A stretch of 64,000 bases of DNA from Gammaproteobacteria bacterium (GTDB lineage Bacteria; Pseudomonadota; Gammaproteobacteria; JAJPIJ01), in assembly GCA_022071965.1 (NCBI GenBank), contig JAJVIQ010000004.1:240190-304189 (forward strand), read 5' to 3'. The translations under genes and the position numbers were made by a program. Position 1 is the stretch's first letter; each line of letters begins with the position of its first letter. Under the pieces are notes generated by a model. It did not search any database. It saw only the letters and a list, made by a program, of their open reading frames with translations, and had not been told where the DNA came from. Positions 1 to 8,533 of the stretch are shown here, one piece after another.

Positions 1-1
1 C

Positions 2-1054
2 GTGCGCGCGTTTGCCGCCGAGCCGGACATTGCCGAGGTCAGCCGCCGGATGAACGGCTCGGCGTGGCGGCCCGCGCCGCTGCCGCTCGGGCTGGCTCCC
101 CAGATCCTGGAGGATCGTCACGAGGCCACGCACTTCGACGGCTTCGCGTCCGCGCGCGGTCTGAAGGCCGACGCGCAGACGGCGCTGCTCGATCGCATTC
201 CGGCGCAGGCCCGCTTGACGGTCATCACCGGCCAGCCCGCGGAGCACTTGATCGCGGACCGCTCATCGCCCCGGCGCGTACGCGGCGCGCAGTGCGCCGA
301 CGGGCGGAGGATCTCCGCGGAGCGCGTGCTGCTCGCCGCGGGTGCGCTGCATTCCCCGCGCCTGCTGCAGCGTTACCTGCGCGGCACCGATCTCGCGTAT
401 CGGCTGCCCTGCGCGCCGTGGGTGGGGCGCTACTTCAAGCGGCACCTGCTCACCGCCGTGCTCGCCTTCTCGCCCTCGCGCAAGACCGACGCGATCCGCA
501 AGACGGTGTTCTGGTTGAGCGAGCGTTTTCCGCACAGCAGCGTGCAACCGCTCGGCTTCGGCAGCGACGTCATCGCCTCGCTGTTGCCCTCGGGCCTGCC
601 GCGACGGGCAGCACGCCCGCTCGCCGAGCACGCCTACGGGTTCTTCCTGCAGACCGAGGACGGTTCGCACCCGGACAACCGTGTGATCGCGGAGGGCGCA
701 GGCGCGCGCCTGCCGCGGCTGGACTACGACCCGCGGCGCACGCCGGAGGCGCTGCGCGAGCACGCGCACGTGGTCGCGAGCTTCCGGCGCGCACTGCTCA
801 AGGCGGGCCTGCTCGGCGTGGGGCGGCGGATCGGCCTCGCCGGCACCGCCCACGCCTGCGGGACGCTGGTCGCGGGGCGCGATCCGCGCCGTTCCGTGGT
901 CGATGCGAACGGCCGCGTGCACGGCATGGAGAATCTCTACGTGGTCGACGGCAGCGTGCTGCCGCGATCCAGTCGCGTGAATCCGTCGCTGACCATTTAT
1001 GCCTGGGCCATGCGCGTGGCCGATAGGCTGAGCGAACACAGGAGGCTCTCATGA
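2..1054 (+). CDS. GMC-family oxidoreductase, C-terminal part (5' end outside window)
   Basis: This is the C-terminal part of a FAD-dependent GMC (glucose-methanol-choline) oxidoreductase, which oxidises an alcohol or sugar hydroxyl. The last ~75 residues carry the GMC C-terminal signature: GTAHACGTLVAG with the catalytic-type His, then NLYVVDGSVLPRSS and NPSLTIYAWAMRVADRL. An internal LLAAGALHSPRLLQ segment matches the second FAD-binding region. The N-terminal Rossmann fold is missing because the frame is open to the window edge, so the GTG at base 2 is probably not the true start. The stop overlaps the start of the debranching-type gene (ATGA), so the two are translationally coupled. The substrate is unknown; a sugar or polyol would fit the neighbours. 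Confidence 0.85.
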   Translation: MRAFAAEPDIAEVSRRMNGSAWRPAPLPLGLAPQILEDRHEATHFDGFASARGLKADAQTALLDRIPAQARLTVITGQPAEHLIADRSSPRRVRGAQCADGRRISAERVLLAAGALHSPRLLQRYLRGTDLAYRLPCAPWVGRYFKRHLLTAVLAFSPSRKTDAIRKTVFWLSERFPHSSVQPLGFGSDVIASLLPSGLPRRAARPLAEHAYGFFLQTEDGSHPDNRVIAEGAGARLPRLDYDPRRTPEALREHAHVVASFRRALLKAGLLGVGRRIGLAGTAHACGTLVAGRDPRRSVVDANGRVHGMENLYVVDGSVLPRSSRVNPSLTIYAWAMRVADRLSEHRRLS

Positions 1055-3138
1055 GCGCGGTGGCGTGGACGAATCACGTGCGGCTGGGGCGCGGGGTCTG
1101 CGACGACCTCGCGCAGGCCGAGCGGCGCGAGTGGTGGCTGGCGAACGGGCGCGGCGCGTATGCCGCCGGGACCGTGGCCGGCACGCTGACCCGGCGCTAT
1201 CACGGTCTGCTGATCGCGCCGCTCAGCCCGCCGCTGGGGCGCAGGCTCCTGCTCACGAAGATCGACGCCACCGTCGTCGACGGGGAGCGCCAATGGCCGC
1301 TGTACGCCAATCGCTGGGCGGGAGGTGCCGTCGATCCGAGGGGCTACCTGCACCTGGAATCGATTCATCTCGAAGGCCGCATGCCGGTGTGGCGATACGG
1401 CATCGGCTGCGCCGAGGTCGAGATGCGCGTGTGGCTGGAGCACGGCGCGGACACCGTATACGTTGCCTATCGGCTGCACGACGCGGCGCGCCATTTCCAG
1501 GCGCGGCCGCTGCGACTCTCGGCCCGGTTGCTGGCGAACGCGCGCGACCATCACCACCTCACCGGCGCGCATGCCCTGCGTCCGGAGATCCTCGCCGATG
1601 GCGCGCCGGCGCGCAGCCTGCGCGTGTGCATGCCCGAGACGCACGACACGCCGGCATTCACGCTGCACGTGCAGACCCGCGGCGGCACGCTGGCCCCGGA
1701 CCGCACCTGGTACGAGCACTTCGAGCTGCCGATCGAGCGCGAGCGCGGTCTGCCGGCGGACGACAATCACCTCTGCGTCGCGCACGCCGCGCTCGATCTG
1801 CACCCGGGCGAGTGGGTGGGGCTGGTCGCGAGCCTGAGTGCCGATGCCTCGCCGTACCTGGAAGAGGCGATGCGGCGCTTCCAGGGTCACGACGCCAGCG
1901 TGCTGAAGCGCGCGCGGGTGCAGCTGCCGGAGCTGCACGATGCGCCGTCGTGGGTGCGGCAGCTGGTGCTCGCGGCCGACAGCTTTCTCGTCGCCCGGCC
2001 GCTGCCTGACCTTCCGGACGGGGAGTCCGTGATCGCGGGCTATCCCTGGTTCGGAGACTGGGGCCGCGACACGATGATCGCCCTGCCGGGCTTGTGCCTG
2101 GCGACCGGGCGCTACGACAGTGCGCGACGGATACTCGGGACCTTCGCGCGGTTCGTGGACCGCGGCATGCTGCCGAACGTCTTCCCCGGCAGCGGCGCGG
2201 TGGCGGAATACAACACCGTCGACGCGGCGCTCTGGTACATCGAGGCCTGGTGCGCCTACGTCGAGGCGAGCGGCGATCGCGCGGCGCTGGCGCGGGCCTG
2301 GCCGGTGCTGCAGGGGATCATCGACGCCCATTGCCGGGGGACGCGATACGGCATCGGCATGGACGAGGCCGACGCACTGTTGCGCGCGGGCGAACCCGGC
2401 GTGCAGCTGACCTGGATGGACGCCAAGCTCGGCGACTGGGTGGTCACCCCGCGCACCGGCAAGCCCGTTGAGATCAATGCCCTCTGGTACAACGCCCTGC
2501 GCGCAATGGCGGACTTCGGCGATGAGCTCAAGCAGTCCGCGCTGCCGTACCGCCAACTGGCCGAGCGGGTGCGCGCGGGGTTCCGGCGCTACGCCAAGGA
2601 GGACGAGAGCGGTTTGTTCGACGTGATAGACGGGCCGGACGGCGACGACGGCCGCGTCCGCCCGAACCAGATCCTCGCGGTGAGCCTGCCGCACAGTCCG
2701 CTGGACGCCTTCATGCAGGGCCAGATCGTCAAGCAGTGCTACAGCGAGCTGCTATGCGGTCTCGGCCTGCGATCGTTGGCCGCGGGCGAGGCGGACTTCC
2801 AGCCGCGCTACGAGGGCGGGCCGTGGGAGCGCGACAGCCGCTATCACCAGGGCCCGGTGTGGGCGTGGCTGCTCGGTCACTATGCGCTTGCCGAGTTCCG
2901 CGTGCACGGCAATGCCGGGGCCGCGCAGGCGCGGCTGGAAGGCATGCGCGCGCACCTGCTCGACGCCGGGTTGGGGACCGTCAGCGAGATCTTCGACGGC
3001 GAGGCGCCGTTCGCGCCGCGCGGCGCCCCGACGCAGGCGTGGTCGGTGGCCTGCGTGCTGGAGGCGTGGTGGCGGCTGGAGCGCGCGCGCCAGCAACGCA
3101 CGCGGCGGCAAGACGTCGCGTTGGCGGCGGGCGCCTGA
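1051..3138 (+). CDS. Amylo-alpha-1,6-glucosidase / glycogen debranching-type enzyme
   Basis: The protein has 695 residues. The N-terminal bacterial debranching domain is recognisable from WWLANGRGAYAAGTVAG and TRRYHGLLIAP (residues ~28-55). A C-terminal (alpha/alpha)6-barrel follows, with AGYPWFGDWGRDTMIALPG near residue 329 and EGGPWERDSRYHQGPVWAW near 585. Family members hydrolyse alpha-1,6 branch points of glycogen or related glucans in the cytoplasm; there is no signal peptide. The ATG overlaps the stop of the upstream oxidoreductase by four bases. The GH63-type glucosidase follows 51 bases later, so the pair probably acts on the same glucan or glucosyl compound. Family assignment is firm; substrate is inferred. 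Confidence 0.9.
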   Translation: MSAVAWTNHVRLGRGVCDDLAQAERREWWLANGRGAYAAGTVAGTLTRRYHGLLIAPLSPPLGRRLLLTKIDATVVDGERQWPLYANRWAGGAVDPRGYLHLESIHLEGRMPVWRYGIGCAEVEMRVWLEHGADTVYVAYRLHDAARHFQARPLRLSARLLANARDHHHLTGAHALRPEILADGAPARSLRVCMPETHDTPAFTLHVQTRGGTLAPDRTWYEHFELPIERERGLPADDNHLCVAHAALDLHPGEWVGLVASLSADASPYLEEAMRRFQGHDASVLKRARVQLPELHDAPSWVRQLVLAADSFLVARPLPDLPDGESVIAGYPWFGDWGRDTMIALPGLCLATGRYDSARRILGTFARFVDRGMLPNVFPGSGAVAEYNTVDAALWYIEAWCAYVEASGDRAALARAWPVLQGIIDAHCRGTRYGIGMDEADALLRAGEPGVQLTWMDAKLGDWVVTPRTGKPVEINALWYNALRAMADFGDELKQSALPYRQLAERVRAGFRRYAKEDESGLFDVIDGPDGDDGRVRPNQILAVSLPHSPLDAFMQGQIVKQCYSELLCGLGLRSLAAGEADFQPRYEGGPWERDSRYHQGPVWAWLLGHYALAEFRVHGNAGAAQARLEGMRAHLLDAGLGTVSEIFDGEAPFAPRGAPTQAWSVACVLEAWWRLERARQQRTRRQDVALAAGA

Positions 3139-3189
3139 GGCGCGGCGGCGTTCGAGATCAAGACAACCGGGCAAGTGGAGGACGGCAAC

Positions 3190-5904
3190 GTGAAGACGAC
3201 AGGCGCGGTCAGCGTGGTGGCGGAACGGCAGCGACTCGAGGCGCAGCGGCAGGGCTCGGAGAACTGGAGGCTGTGGGGACCGTATCTGGCCGAGCGCGCG
3301 TGGGGCACCGTGCGCGAGGACTACAGTCCGCATGGCAATGCCTGGGAGTCCTTCGATCACGACCGGGCGCGATCGCGGACGTATCGCTGGAACGAGGACG
3401 GCATGGCCGGGATCTGTGACGAGGAACAGCGTCTCTGCCTGGCGCTGGCGTTCTGGAACGGCCGCGATCCGATGCTCAAGGAGCGCGCCTTCGGACTGAC
3501 CGGCAACCAGGGCAATCACGGCGAAGACGTCAAGGAGTACTACTTCTATCTCGACGCCACTCCGTCGCACAGCTACCTGCGATACCTCTACAAGTATCCG
3601 CAGGCCGAATATCCGTACGCACGGCTGGTGAGCGAGAACCGCAGGCGCTCGCGGCACGAGCCGCCGTACGGCCTGCTCGATGCGGGCGTGTTCGACGAGG
3701 ATCGTTACTGGGATATCGAGGTGGAGTACGCGAAGGCCACGCCGGATTGCGTGCACGCGCGCATCACGGCTCACAATCGCGGCGCCGACGGCGCCACGCT
3801 GCACCTGCTGCCGACGCTGTGGTTCCGCAACACCTGGGGCTGGGGCGAACCCGCCGGCGAGCGACCGGTGCTCCAGGCGCTCCCCGCGCCGCGGGGCGCG
3901 CAGTGGGCGGTGGCGGCCGTGCACGCGACGCTGGGCGGCTACTACCTCTACGGACGCGAGACCGCCGAGTCGCTGTTCACCGACAACGAGAGCAACGCCG
4001 AGCGCCTGTGGTCGGCGCCGAACGCAGGCCCATTCGTCAAGGATGCCTTCCACCGGCGCGTCGTCGACAACGATCGCGGGGCGGTGAACCCGGCCGGCCA
4101 GGGCACCAAGTTCGCCGCCTGGCACCGCCTCGGCGTGGAGGGCGGCGGTTCCCGCACGGTGGAGCTCATCCTCAGCGCCCGTTCGCTGCCCTCGCCGTTT
4201 GCGCGCAACTGCAACGTCGTCAGCGTGCGGCGCGAGGAGGCCGATGCGTTCTACGCCGATCTGCTGCCGGGTGCCCCCGGCGAGGATGCCCGCATCGTAC
4301 GCCAGGCCCTCGCCGGCATGATCTGGTCCAAGCAGTTCTTCCACTACGACGTGAGCCGCTGGCTGCAGGGCGATCGCATCACGCCGCCGTCCGAGCGCCG
4401 GCGTGGCCGTAACCGCGCCTGGCAGCACCTGCGGGCGCACGACGTGATCTCGATGCCCGACAAGTGGGAATACCCCTGGTTCGCCGCCTGGGACCTGGCC
4501 TACCACTGCGCCGCGCTGGCGCTGGTGGACATCGATTTCGCCAAGGAGCAGATCGAGCTCGTGCTGCGGGAGACCTACCTGCACCCGAACGGACAGATCC
4601 CCGCGTACGAGTGGGCCTTCGGCGACGCCAATCCGCCGGTGCACGCGATGGGGGCGCTGAAGGTGTTCCGCGCCGAGCGCATCCAGCGCGGCAAGGGCGA
4701 TCGCAATTTCCTGCAACGCGTCTTCCACAAGCTGCTGCTGAACTACGCCTGGTGGATCAATCGCAAGGACCGCGACGGTCACAACGTCTTCGAGGGCGGC
4801 TTCCTCGGCCTGGACAACATCTCGGTGTTCGATCGTTCGCAGCCGCTCCCGCCGGGGCACTCGCTGAAGCAGGCGGACGCGACCGGCTGGATGGCGATGT
4901 TCGCGCTCAATGTCACGGTCATGGCGCTGGAGCTGGCCACCGAGGACTCCGACTGCGAGGATGTGGCGATCCAGACCTTCGAGCAGTTCCTGGCGATCGC
5001 CAACGCCATCGCCGGCTACAGCGGCGGGGCGCTTTCGCTCTGGGACGAGGAGAAGGGCTTTTTCCAGGACCTGCTGGTCACGCCGGATGACCGTTGCCAC
5101 CACATCGACGTCTATTCCTGGGTCGGTCTCATTCCACTGTTCGCCGTGGAGGTCATCGACGAGCGCCTGCTCGCGAACGTGCCGCGATTCCGGCGGCTGC
5201 TCGAGTCGCACGCCGGCGGGCGCTTCCGCGGGCATTGCGTGTCGGCCTGTCCGCACACCGTCAACGCCCGCCAGGAACACATCTTCTCGCTGGTGACGGC
5301 GCCGCAGCTGCGGCGGATCCTCGCCCGGCTGTTGAGCGAGGAGGAGTTCCTCTCGCCCTACGGCGTACGCAGCGTCAGCCGCCTGCACGCCACGCATCGC
5401 GATCTCGGCGAGCTGCCCGGCGTCGGCCAGGCCCTCATCGAGTACATACCGGGTGAATCCACGAGCGGACTGTTCGGCGGCAATTCCAACTGGCGCGGCC
5501 CGGTGTGGATGCCGACCAACTACACACTGGTGCAGGCGCTGGAGAAGTTCCACCGCTACCACGGCGAGGACTTCCGCGTGCCGGTGCCGGCGCTGGGCGG
5601 CAGGGAGCTGAACCTCCAGGAGATCGCCAGCCTCATCTGCGACCGCCTGGTGAATCTCTACCGCCGCGACGCGTCCGGCCGGATCGCCGCCTACACGGCC
5701 GACAGTCCGTTCCAGGATCGCTCTCACTGGAAGGGCCTGCTGCTGATGTTCGAGTATTTTCACGGCGACACCGGCCAGGGGGTCGGCGCCGCGCACCAGA
5801 CCGGCTGGACCGGGCTCATCGCCAATCTCGTTCTGCGCCAGCATCGCCGCGACATCCCGCTGTTCTGGCGCGAGCACGATCGGCACCTGCTGAGCGCGGC
5901 GTGA
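3190..5904 (+). CDS. GH63-type glucosidase (MGH1-like glycoside hydrolase)
   Basis: This large (904 aa) cytoplasmic glycoside hydrolase belongs to the GH63-like family usually annotated as glucosidase. Typical blocks are LWGPYLAERAWGTVREDYS near the N-terminus, WNGRDPMLKERAFGLT, PDKWEYPWFAAWDLAYH near residue 425 (a candidate catalytic Asp lies in WD), LHPNGQIPAYEWAFGD, and GNSNWRGPVWMPTNY near residue 764. I chose GTG at 3190 because a GGAGG motif (3177-3181) sits 8 bases ahead. An earlier in-frame GTG at 3175 would overlap that motif. It lies in an operon with the debranching-type gene and an MFS transporter. The family includes alpha-glucosidases and glucosylglycerate/mannosylglycerate hydrolases; the actual substrate cannot be read from sequence. 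Confidence 0.88.
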   Translation: MKTTGAVSVVAERQRLEAQRQGSENWRLWGPYLAERAWGTVREDYSPHGNAWESFDHDRARSRTYRWNEDGMAGICDEEQRLCLALAFWNGRDPMLKERAFGLTGNQGNHGEDVKEYYFYLDATPSHSYLRYLYKYPQAEYPYARLVSENRRRSRHEPPYGLLDAGVFDEDRYWDIEVEYAKATPDCVHARITAHNRGADGATLHLLPTLWFRNTWGWGEPAGERPVLQALPAPRGAQWAVAAVHATLGGYYLYGRETAESLFTDNESNAERLWSAPNAGPFVKDAFHRRVVDNDRGAVNPAGQGTKFAAWHRLGVEGGGSRTVELILSARSLPSPFARNCNVVSVRREEADAFYADLLPGAPGEDARIVRQALAGMIWSKQFFHYDVSRWLQGDRITPPSERRRGRNRAWQHLRAHDVISMPDKWEYPWFAAWDLAYHCAALALVDIDFAKEQIELVLRETYLHPNGQIPAYEWAFGDANPPVHAMGALKVFRAERIQRGKGDRNFLQRVFHKLLLNYAWWINRKDRDGHNVFEGGFLGLDNISVFDRSQPLPPGHSLKQADATGWMAMFALNVTVMALELATEDSDCEDVAIQTFEQFLAIANAIAGYSGGALSLWDEEKGFFQDLLVTPDDRCHHIDVYSWVGLIPLFAVEVIDERLLANVPRFRRLLESHAGGRFRGHCVSACPHTVNARQEHIFSLVTAPQLRRILARLLSEEEFLSPYGVRSVSRLHATHRDLGELPGVGQALIEYIPGESTSGLFGGNSNWRGPVWMPTNYTLVQALEKFHRYHGEDFRVPVPALGGRELNLQEIASLICDRLVNLYRRDASGRIAAYTADSPFQDRSHWKGLLLMFEYFHGDTGQGVGAAHQTGWTGLIANLVLRQHRRDIPLFWREHDRHLLSAA

Positions 5905-5906
5905 TC

Positions 5907-7151
5907 ATGCCGCGCGCAATGCAGGCCGGGGCGGGAAGGGTGTCGGGTGCGGTGACCCTGCTCATCTACGCAGCCGGGCTGCTGCAGGGCCTGATGCTGG
6001 TGTCGGTGCCGGCGCTCAGCACCGCGCTCAAGCACTCGCTGATGCTCACCGATGGCGGGTACGGCTCGCTGTTCCTGCCGCAGGTGCTGTGCACGACGGT
6101 GGCCGCGCTCGCCGGCGGCGAACTCGCCAAGCGGATGCCGTTGAAAAGGCTCCTGCTTGCTGCGCTGCTCGCCAACGCGGCGGCGCAGCTCGCGCTGACA
6201 GCGAGCGCAGTGGTCCCGGCGCAGTGGGCCTACCCCGTGCTGCTCGCGGCGACCGCGCTGCTGGGGTGGGGCTTCGGGCTGTCGAGCGCGCCGCTCAACA
6301 CCTATCCGGTGCTGCTGTTTCCGCGGCGGCGCGACGCGGCGGTGGTCGCACTGCACACGGCGCTCGGCATCGGACTGGCGATCGGGCCGCTCATCGCGGC
6401 GCCGTTCCTCATGCGCGCCGGCTGGTGGCAGTTCCCGCTGCTGCTGGGCGCGGCCACGGCGGCCCTCACCCTGGCGATCGCGGTGGCGCGCCTCGAGGAG
6501 CCGCGGACGCATGCATCGAGCACGTCGAGGCCTTCATTGCCGGTGGGCAGACGCTCCCGGATCGCGGCACCGTTCATCCTGATCGCGGTGCTCTATGCCT
6601 TCGCCGAGGGAACGTTCAGCAACTGGGCGGTCATCTATCTGCAGGAGGATCGCGCACTGCCGGCGTCGGTGGCGACGGCGGCGCTGTCGGTGTTCTGGGC
6701 GGCACTCGCCGCCGGCCGGCTGCTGATCGCCGCCGTGGTGCTGCGCATGCCGCCGCACGGCGTCTGGCTGGTGCTGCCGCTCATGATGATCGCCGTTCTC
6801 CTCGCCCTGCCGCAGGTGCGCGGGAGCGCCGGCGCGCATGGCGCCTACGCGATGGCAGGCCTGGCGTGCTCGGCCTTCTTCCCGCTCACCATCAGCCAGG
6901 CCGTGCAGCGTCTGCCCTCGGACACGGCGTGGATATCCTCGGTGCTGGTGGCGGCGTTGATGACCGGGGTGGGCCTCGGCACCTTTCTCATCGCGCCGCT
7001 ACGCGAGGTGTTCAGCCTGGCGCTGCTGTTCCGTTACTCGGCCATCTACCCGCTGCTGGCGGCGGTGCTGATGATCGGGGTGATCGTCACCGGCAGACGG
7101 CGGTGCGGGGGATCCGTGGCGGCGCCGCACTGCGTGAGTGTGTCGGTCTGA
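5907..7151 (+). CDS. MFS transporter
   Basis: A 414-residue inner-membrane protein with about 12 hydrophobic segments in two halves, separated by a polar loop near residues 195-215 (EEPRTHASSTSRP). The fold and the LSSAPLNTYPVLLFP and ALHTALGIGLAIGPLIAAPF segments fit the major facilitator superfamily. The start lies two bases after the stop of the GH63-type gene; GTG at 5901, in the same frame and overlapping that stop, is an alternative. Its place at the end of the operon suggests it moves the sugar substrate or product of the two hydrolases, but MFS specificity cannot be read from sequence. An older start further upstream would lie inside the hydrolase gene and is not supported. Confidence 0.85.
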   Translation: MPRAMQAGAGRVSGAVTLLIYAAGLLQGLMLVSVPALSTALKHSLMLTDGGYGSLFLPQVLCTTVAALAGGELAKRMPLKRLLLAALLANAAAQLALTASAVVPAQWAYPVLLAATALLGWGFGLSSAPLNTYPVLLFPRRRDAAVVALHTALGIGLAIGPLIAAPFLMRAGWWQFPLLLGAATAALTLAIAVARLEEPRTHASSTSRPSLPVGRRSRIAAPFILIAVLYAFAEGTFSNWAVIYLQEDRALPASVATAALSVFWAALAAGRLLIAAVVLRMPPHGVWLVLPLMMIAVLLALPQVRGSAGAHGAYAMAGLACSAFFPLTISQAVQRLPSDTAWISSVLVAALMTGVGLGTFLIAPLREVFSLALLFRYSAIYPLLAAVLMIGVIVTGRRRCGGSVAAPHCVSVSV

Positions 7152-7203
7152 GGGAAGCGCGGGCGGGTTGCCGCCGCACCAGGCGCCGGGAACGGCGATG
7201 CGA

Positions 7204-7683
7204 TCAGCTGCGCCGGCGCATGTGGTTGAGCAGGTCCGCGCTCGGGCGGCCGTCGACCAGGAGGCCGTTTTTCTGCTGGTAGGAGCGTATCGCGCTGGCG
7301 GTCTTGGGACCGGCGATACCGTCGACCGGACCGCTGTAGTAGCCCAGGCTCTTCAGCGTGCTCTGGATCTCGCGCACGGTGGAGGGCGCCGAGTAGGCAT
7401 ACTGCGATGGCGCCGCCGCCGGTGCGGGAGCGCCCGCCTGACCCTGCTTCCATGCGGGGCGGCCGAGATTGATCTGGTCCTCGCGGGTCAGCGCGCCGGT
7501 CAGCCCGCCGGCGGTCGCGCCGATCACCGCGCCCTGCAGCACGGTCATGCCGGTCACGGCGCCGAGCACCGCACCCGCGCTCGCGCCTATGCCTGCGCCG
7601 CTCACGCCGCGTTCCGTCGGCGTGGATCCGCAGCCGCTCACGACCAGGCTGGCGGCGGCGATCGTCACGATCCTCTTGTACAT
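7204..7683 (-). CDS. Glycine-zipper lipoprotein with peptidoglycan-binding domain
   Basis: A 159-residue predicted lipoprotein. The signal peptide ends in a lipobox (LVVSGC, lipidated Cys18). Residues ~28-65 form a glycine zipper (GAGIGASAGAVLGAVTG and similar), which inserts in or lies against membranes. The C-terminal ~55 residues form a PG_binding_1 domain (IQSTLKSLGYYSGPVDG, then KTASAIRSYQQKNGL). I chose the internal ATG because GAGGAG lies 6 bases ahead and the lipoprotein signal begins there; the longer upstream reading lacks a signal. The likely role is in the envelope, linking outer or inner membrane to peptidoglycan. It is convergent with the MFS gene. Confidence 0.85.
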   Translation of the reverse strand: MYKRIVTIAAASLVVSGCGSTPTERGVSGAGIGASAGAVLGAVTGMTVLQGAVIGATAGGLTGALTREDQINLGRPAWKQGQAGAPAPAAAPSQYAYSAPSTVREIQSTLKSLGYYSGPVDGIAGPKTASAIRSYQQKNGLLVDGRPSADLLNHMRRRS

Positions 7684-7844
7684 GCCTGTCTCCTCGAAGA
7701 AATTGGAATGGCGGTTCGAACCGGGGCACAGTCTACGCCAACGCGCGCCGCGGGCTGTGCGAAGTCGCCCGCACAACCGGGCGTTGCCCGGCTGACGCGG
7801 CGCGGGGTGTCGGGATCGGGCCGGCGGCGGTTACCATTGCCTCC

Positions 7845-8225
7845 ATGCAGATCCTGGACATGCTGGCCGAGCAGCGCATCCTCGAGGCGATCGAGCGCGG
7901 CGAATTCGACGGCCTGCCGGGCAGCGGTCGCCCGCTCGATCTCGATGAGGACATGACCGTGCCGGAGGAGCTGCGGGTCGCGTACCGCATCCTGAAGAAC
8001 GCCGGCCTCCTGCCGCGTGAGGTCGAATTGCGGCGGGAGATACACGACACGCGCGAGCTGATTCGGGTCGCGACGGGCGCGGCGAGCGGCGCGGCCGGGC
8101 GGCGGCTGCAGTACCTGCTGATGTGCCTCGAGATGCAGCGCGGCGGCGAGGGTCTGGCCGCGGCCGCGGAGACGTACCTGACACAGGTCGGCGAACGCAT
8201 GGATCGCGCCGGCTCGGCCTGCTGA
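7845..8225 (+). CDS. DUF1992 (DnaJ-homologue subfamily C28 conserved domain) protein
   Basis: A 126-residue protein whose N-terminal half carries the DUF1992/DJC28 signature: AEQRILEAIERGEFDGLPG, then GRPLDLDEDMTVPEELR and AYRILKNAGLLP. Despite the DnaJ-related name it has no J domain here. It is soluble, with no signal peptide, and its function in bacteria is not established. The gene stands alone between a divergent lipoprotein gene and kup. The start ATG is the first in frame with the conserved block. Confidence 0.85.
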   Translation: MQILDMLAEQRILEAIERGEFDGLPGSGRPLDLDEDMTVPEELRVAYRILKNAGLLPREVELRREIHDTRELIRVATGAASGAAGRRLQYLLMCLEMQRGGEGLAAAAETYLTQVGERMDRAGSAC

Positions 8226-8418
8226 CGCGCAGCGGCTGGCGTGGCCCGGGACGCGTTGGCCGCAGGAGGGCCTGCGCGCGTTCTACGGCAAGTGCGTGCG
8301 CGGCCCGGTGAACGTCGAGCCGGCGCGCCGAGGCCTCACACCGCGCCTGTCTTCGGTCCTGTCAAGACGGGGCGCCGCACCTTGCGACAGGTCAGTCGCG
8401 AGGCCATCCGTATTCATC

Positions 8419-8424
8419 TATACT
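8419..8424 (+). promoter_or_regulatory. Possible -10 element upstream of kup
   Basis: TATACT matches the sigma70 -10 consensus at five of six positions. A poor -35 (TCGCGA, 8396-8401) sits 17 bases upstream. Transcription from here would begin near 8431, which argues against the ATG at 8435 as the kup start and favours the GTG at 8534. Confidence 0.3.
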
Positions 8425-8533
8425 GCGCCGCGTCATGAAGGGGCGCTCCCTCCGGGGCGCTGTTCGCCGTACGGGCAACATCTGCCGGGATGCGCGTTAC
8501 GAAAACAAGAACCCACTGCGCGGGCGGCCGGTC

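Noticed and set aside
2752..5886. Minus-strand open frame of ~1040 codons opposite the two glucosidases
   Set aside because: Antisense shadow of conserved enzymes; composition is Arg/Ala/Val/Gly-rich and no family is recognisable.
7705..7735. GGTTCGAACC resembling a tRNA T-arm
   Set aside because: No acceptor, D or anticodon arms can be formed around it; it lies in the leader of a lipoprotein gene.
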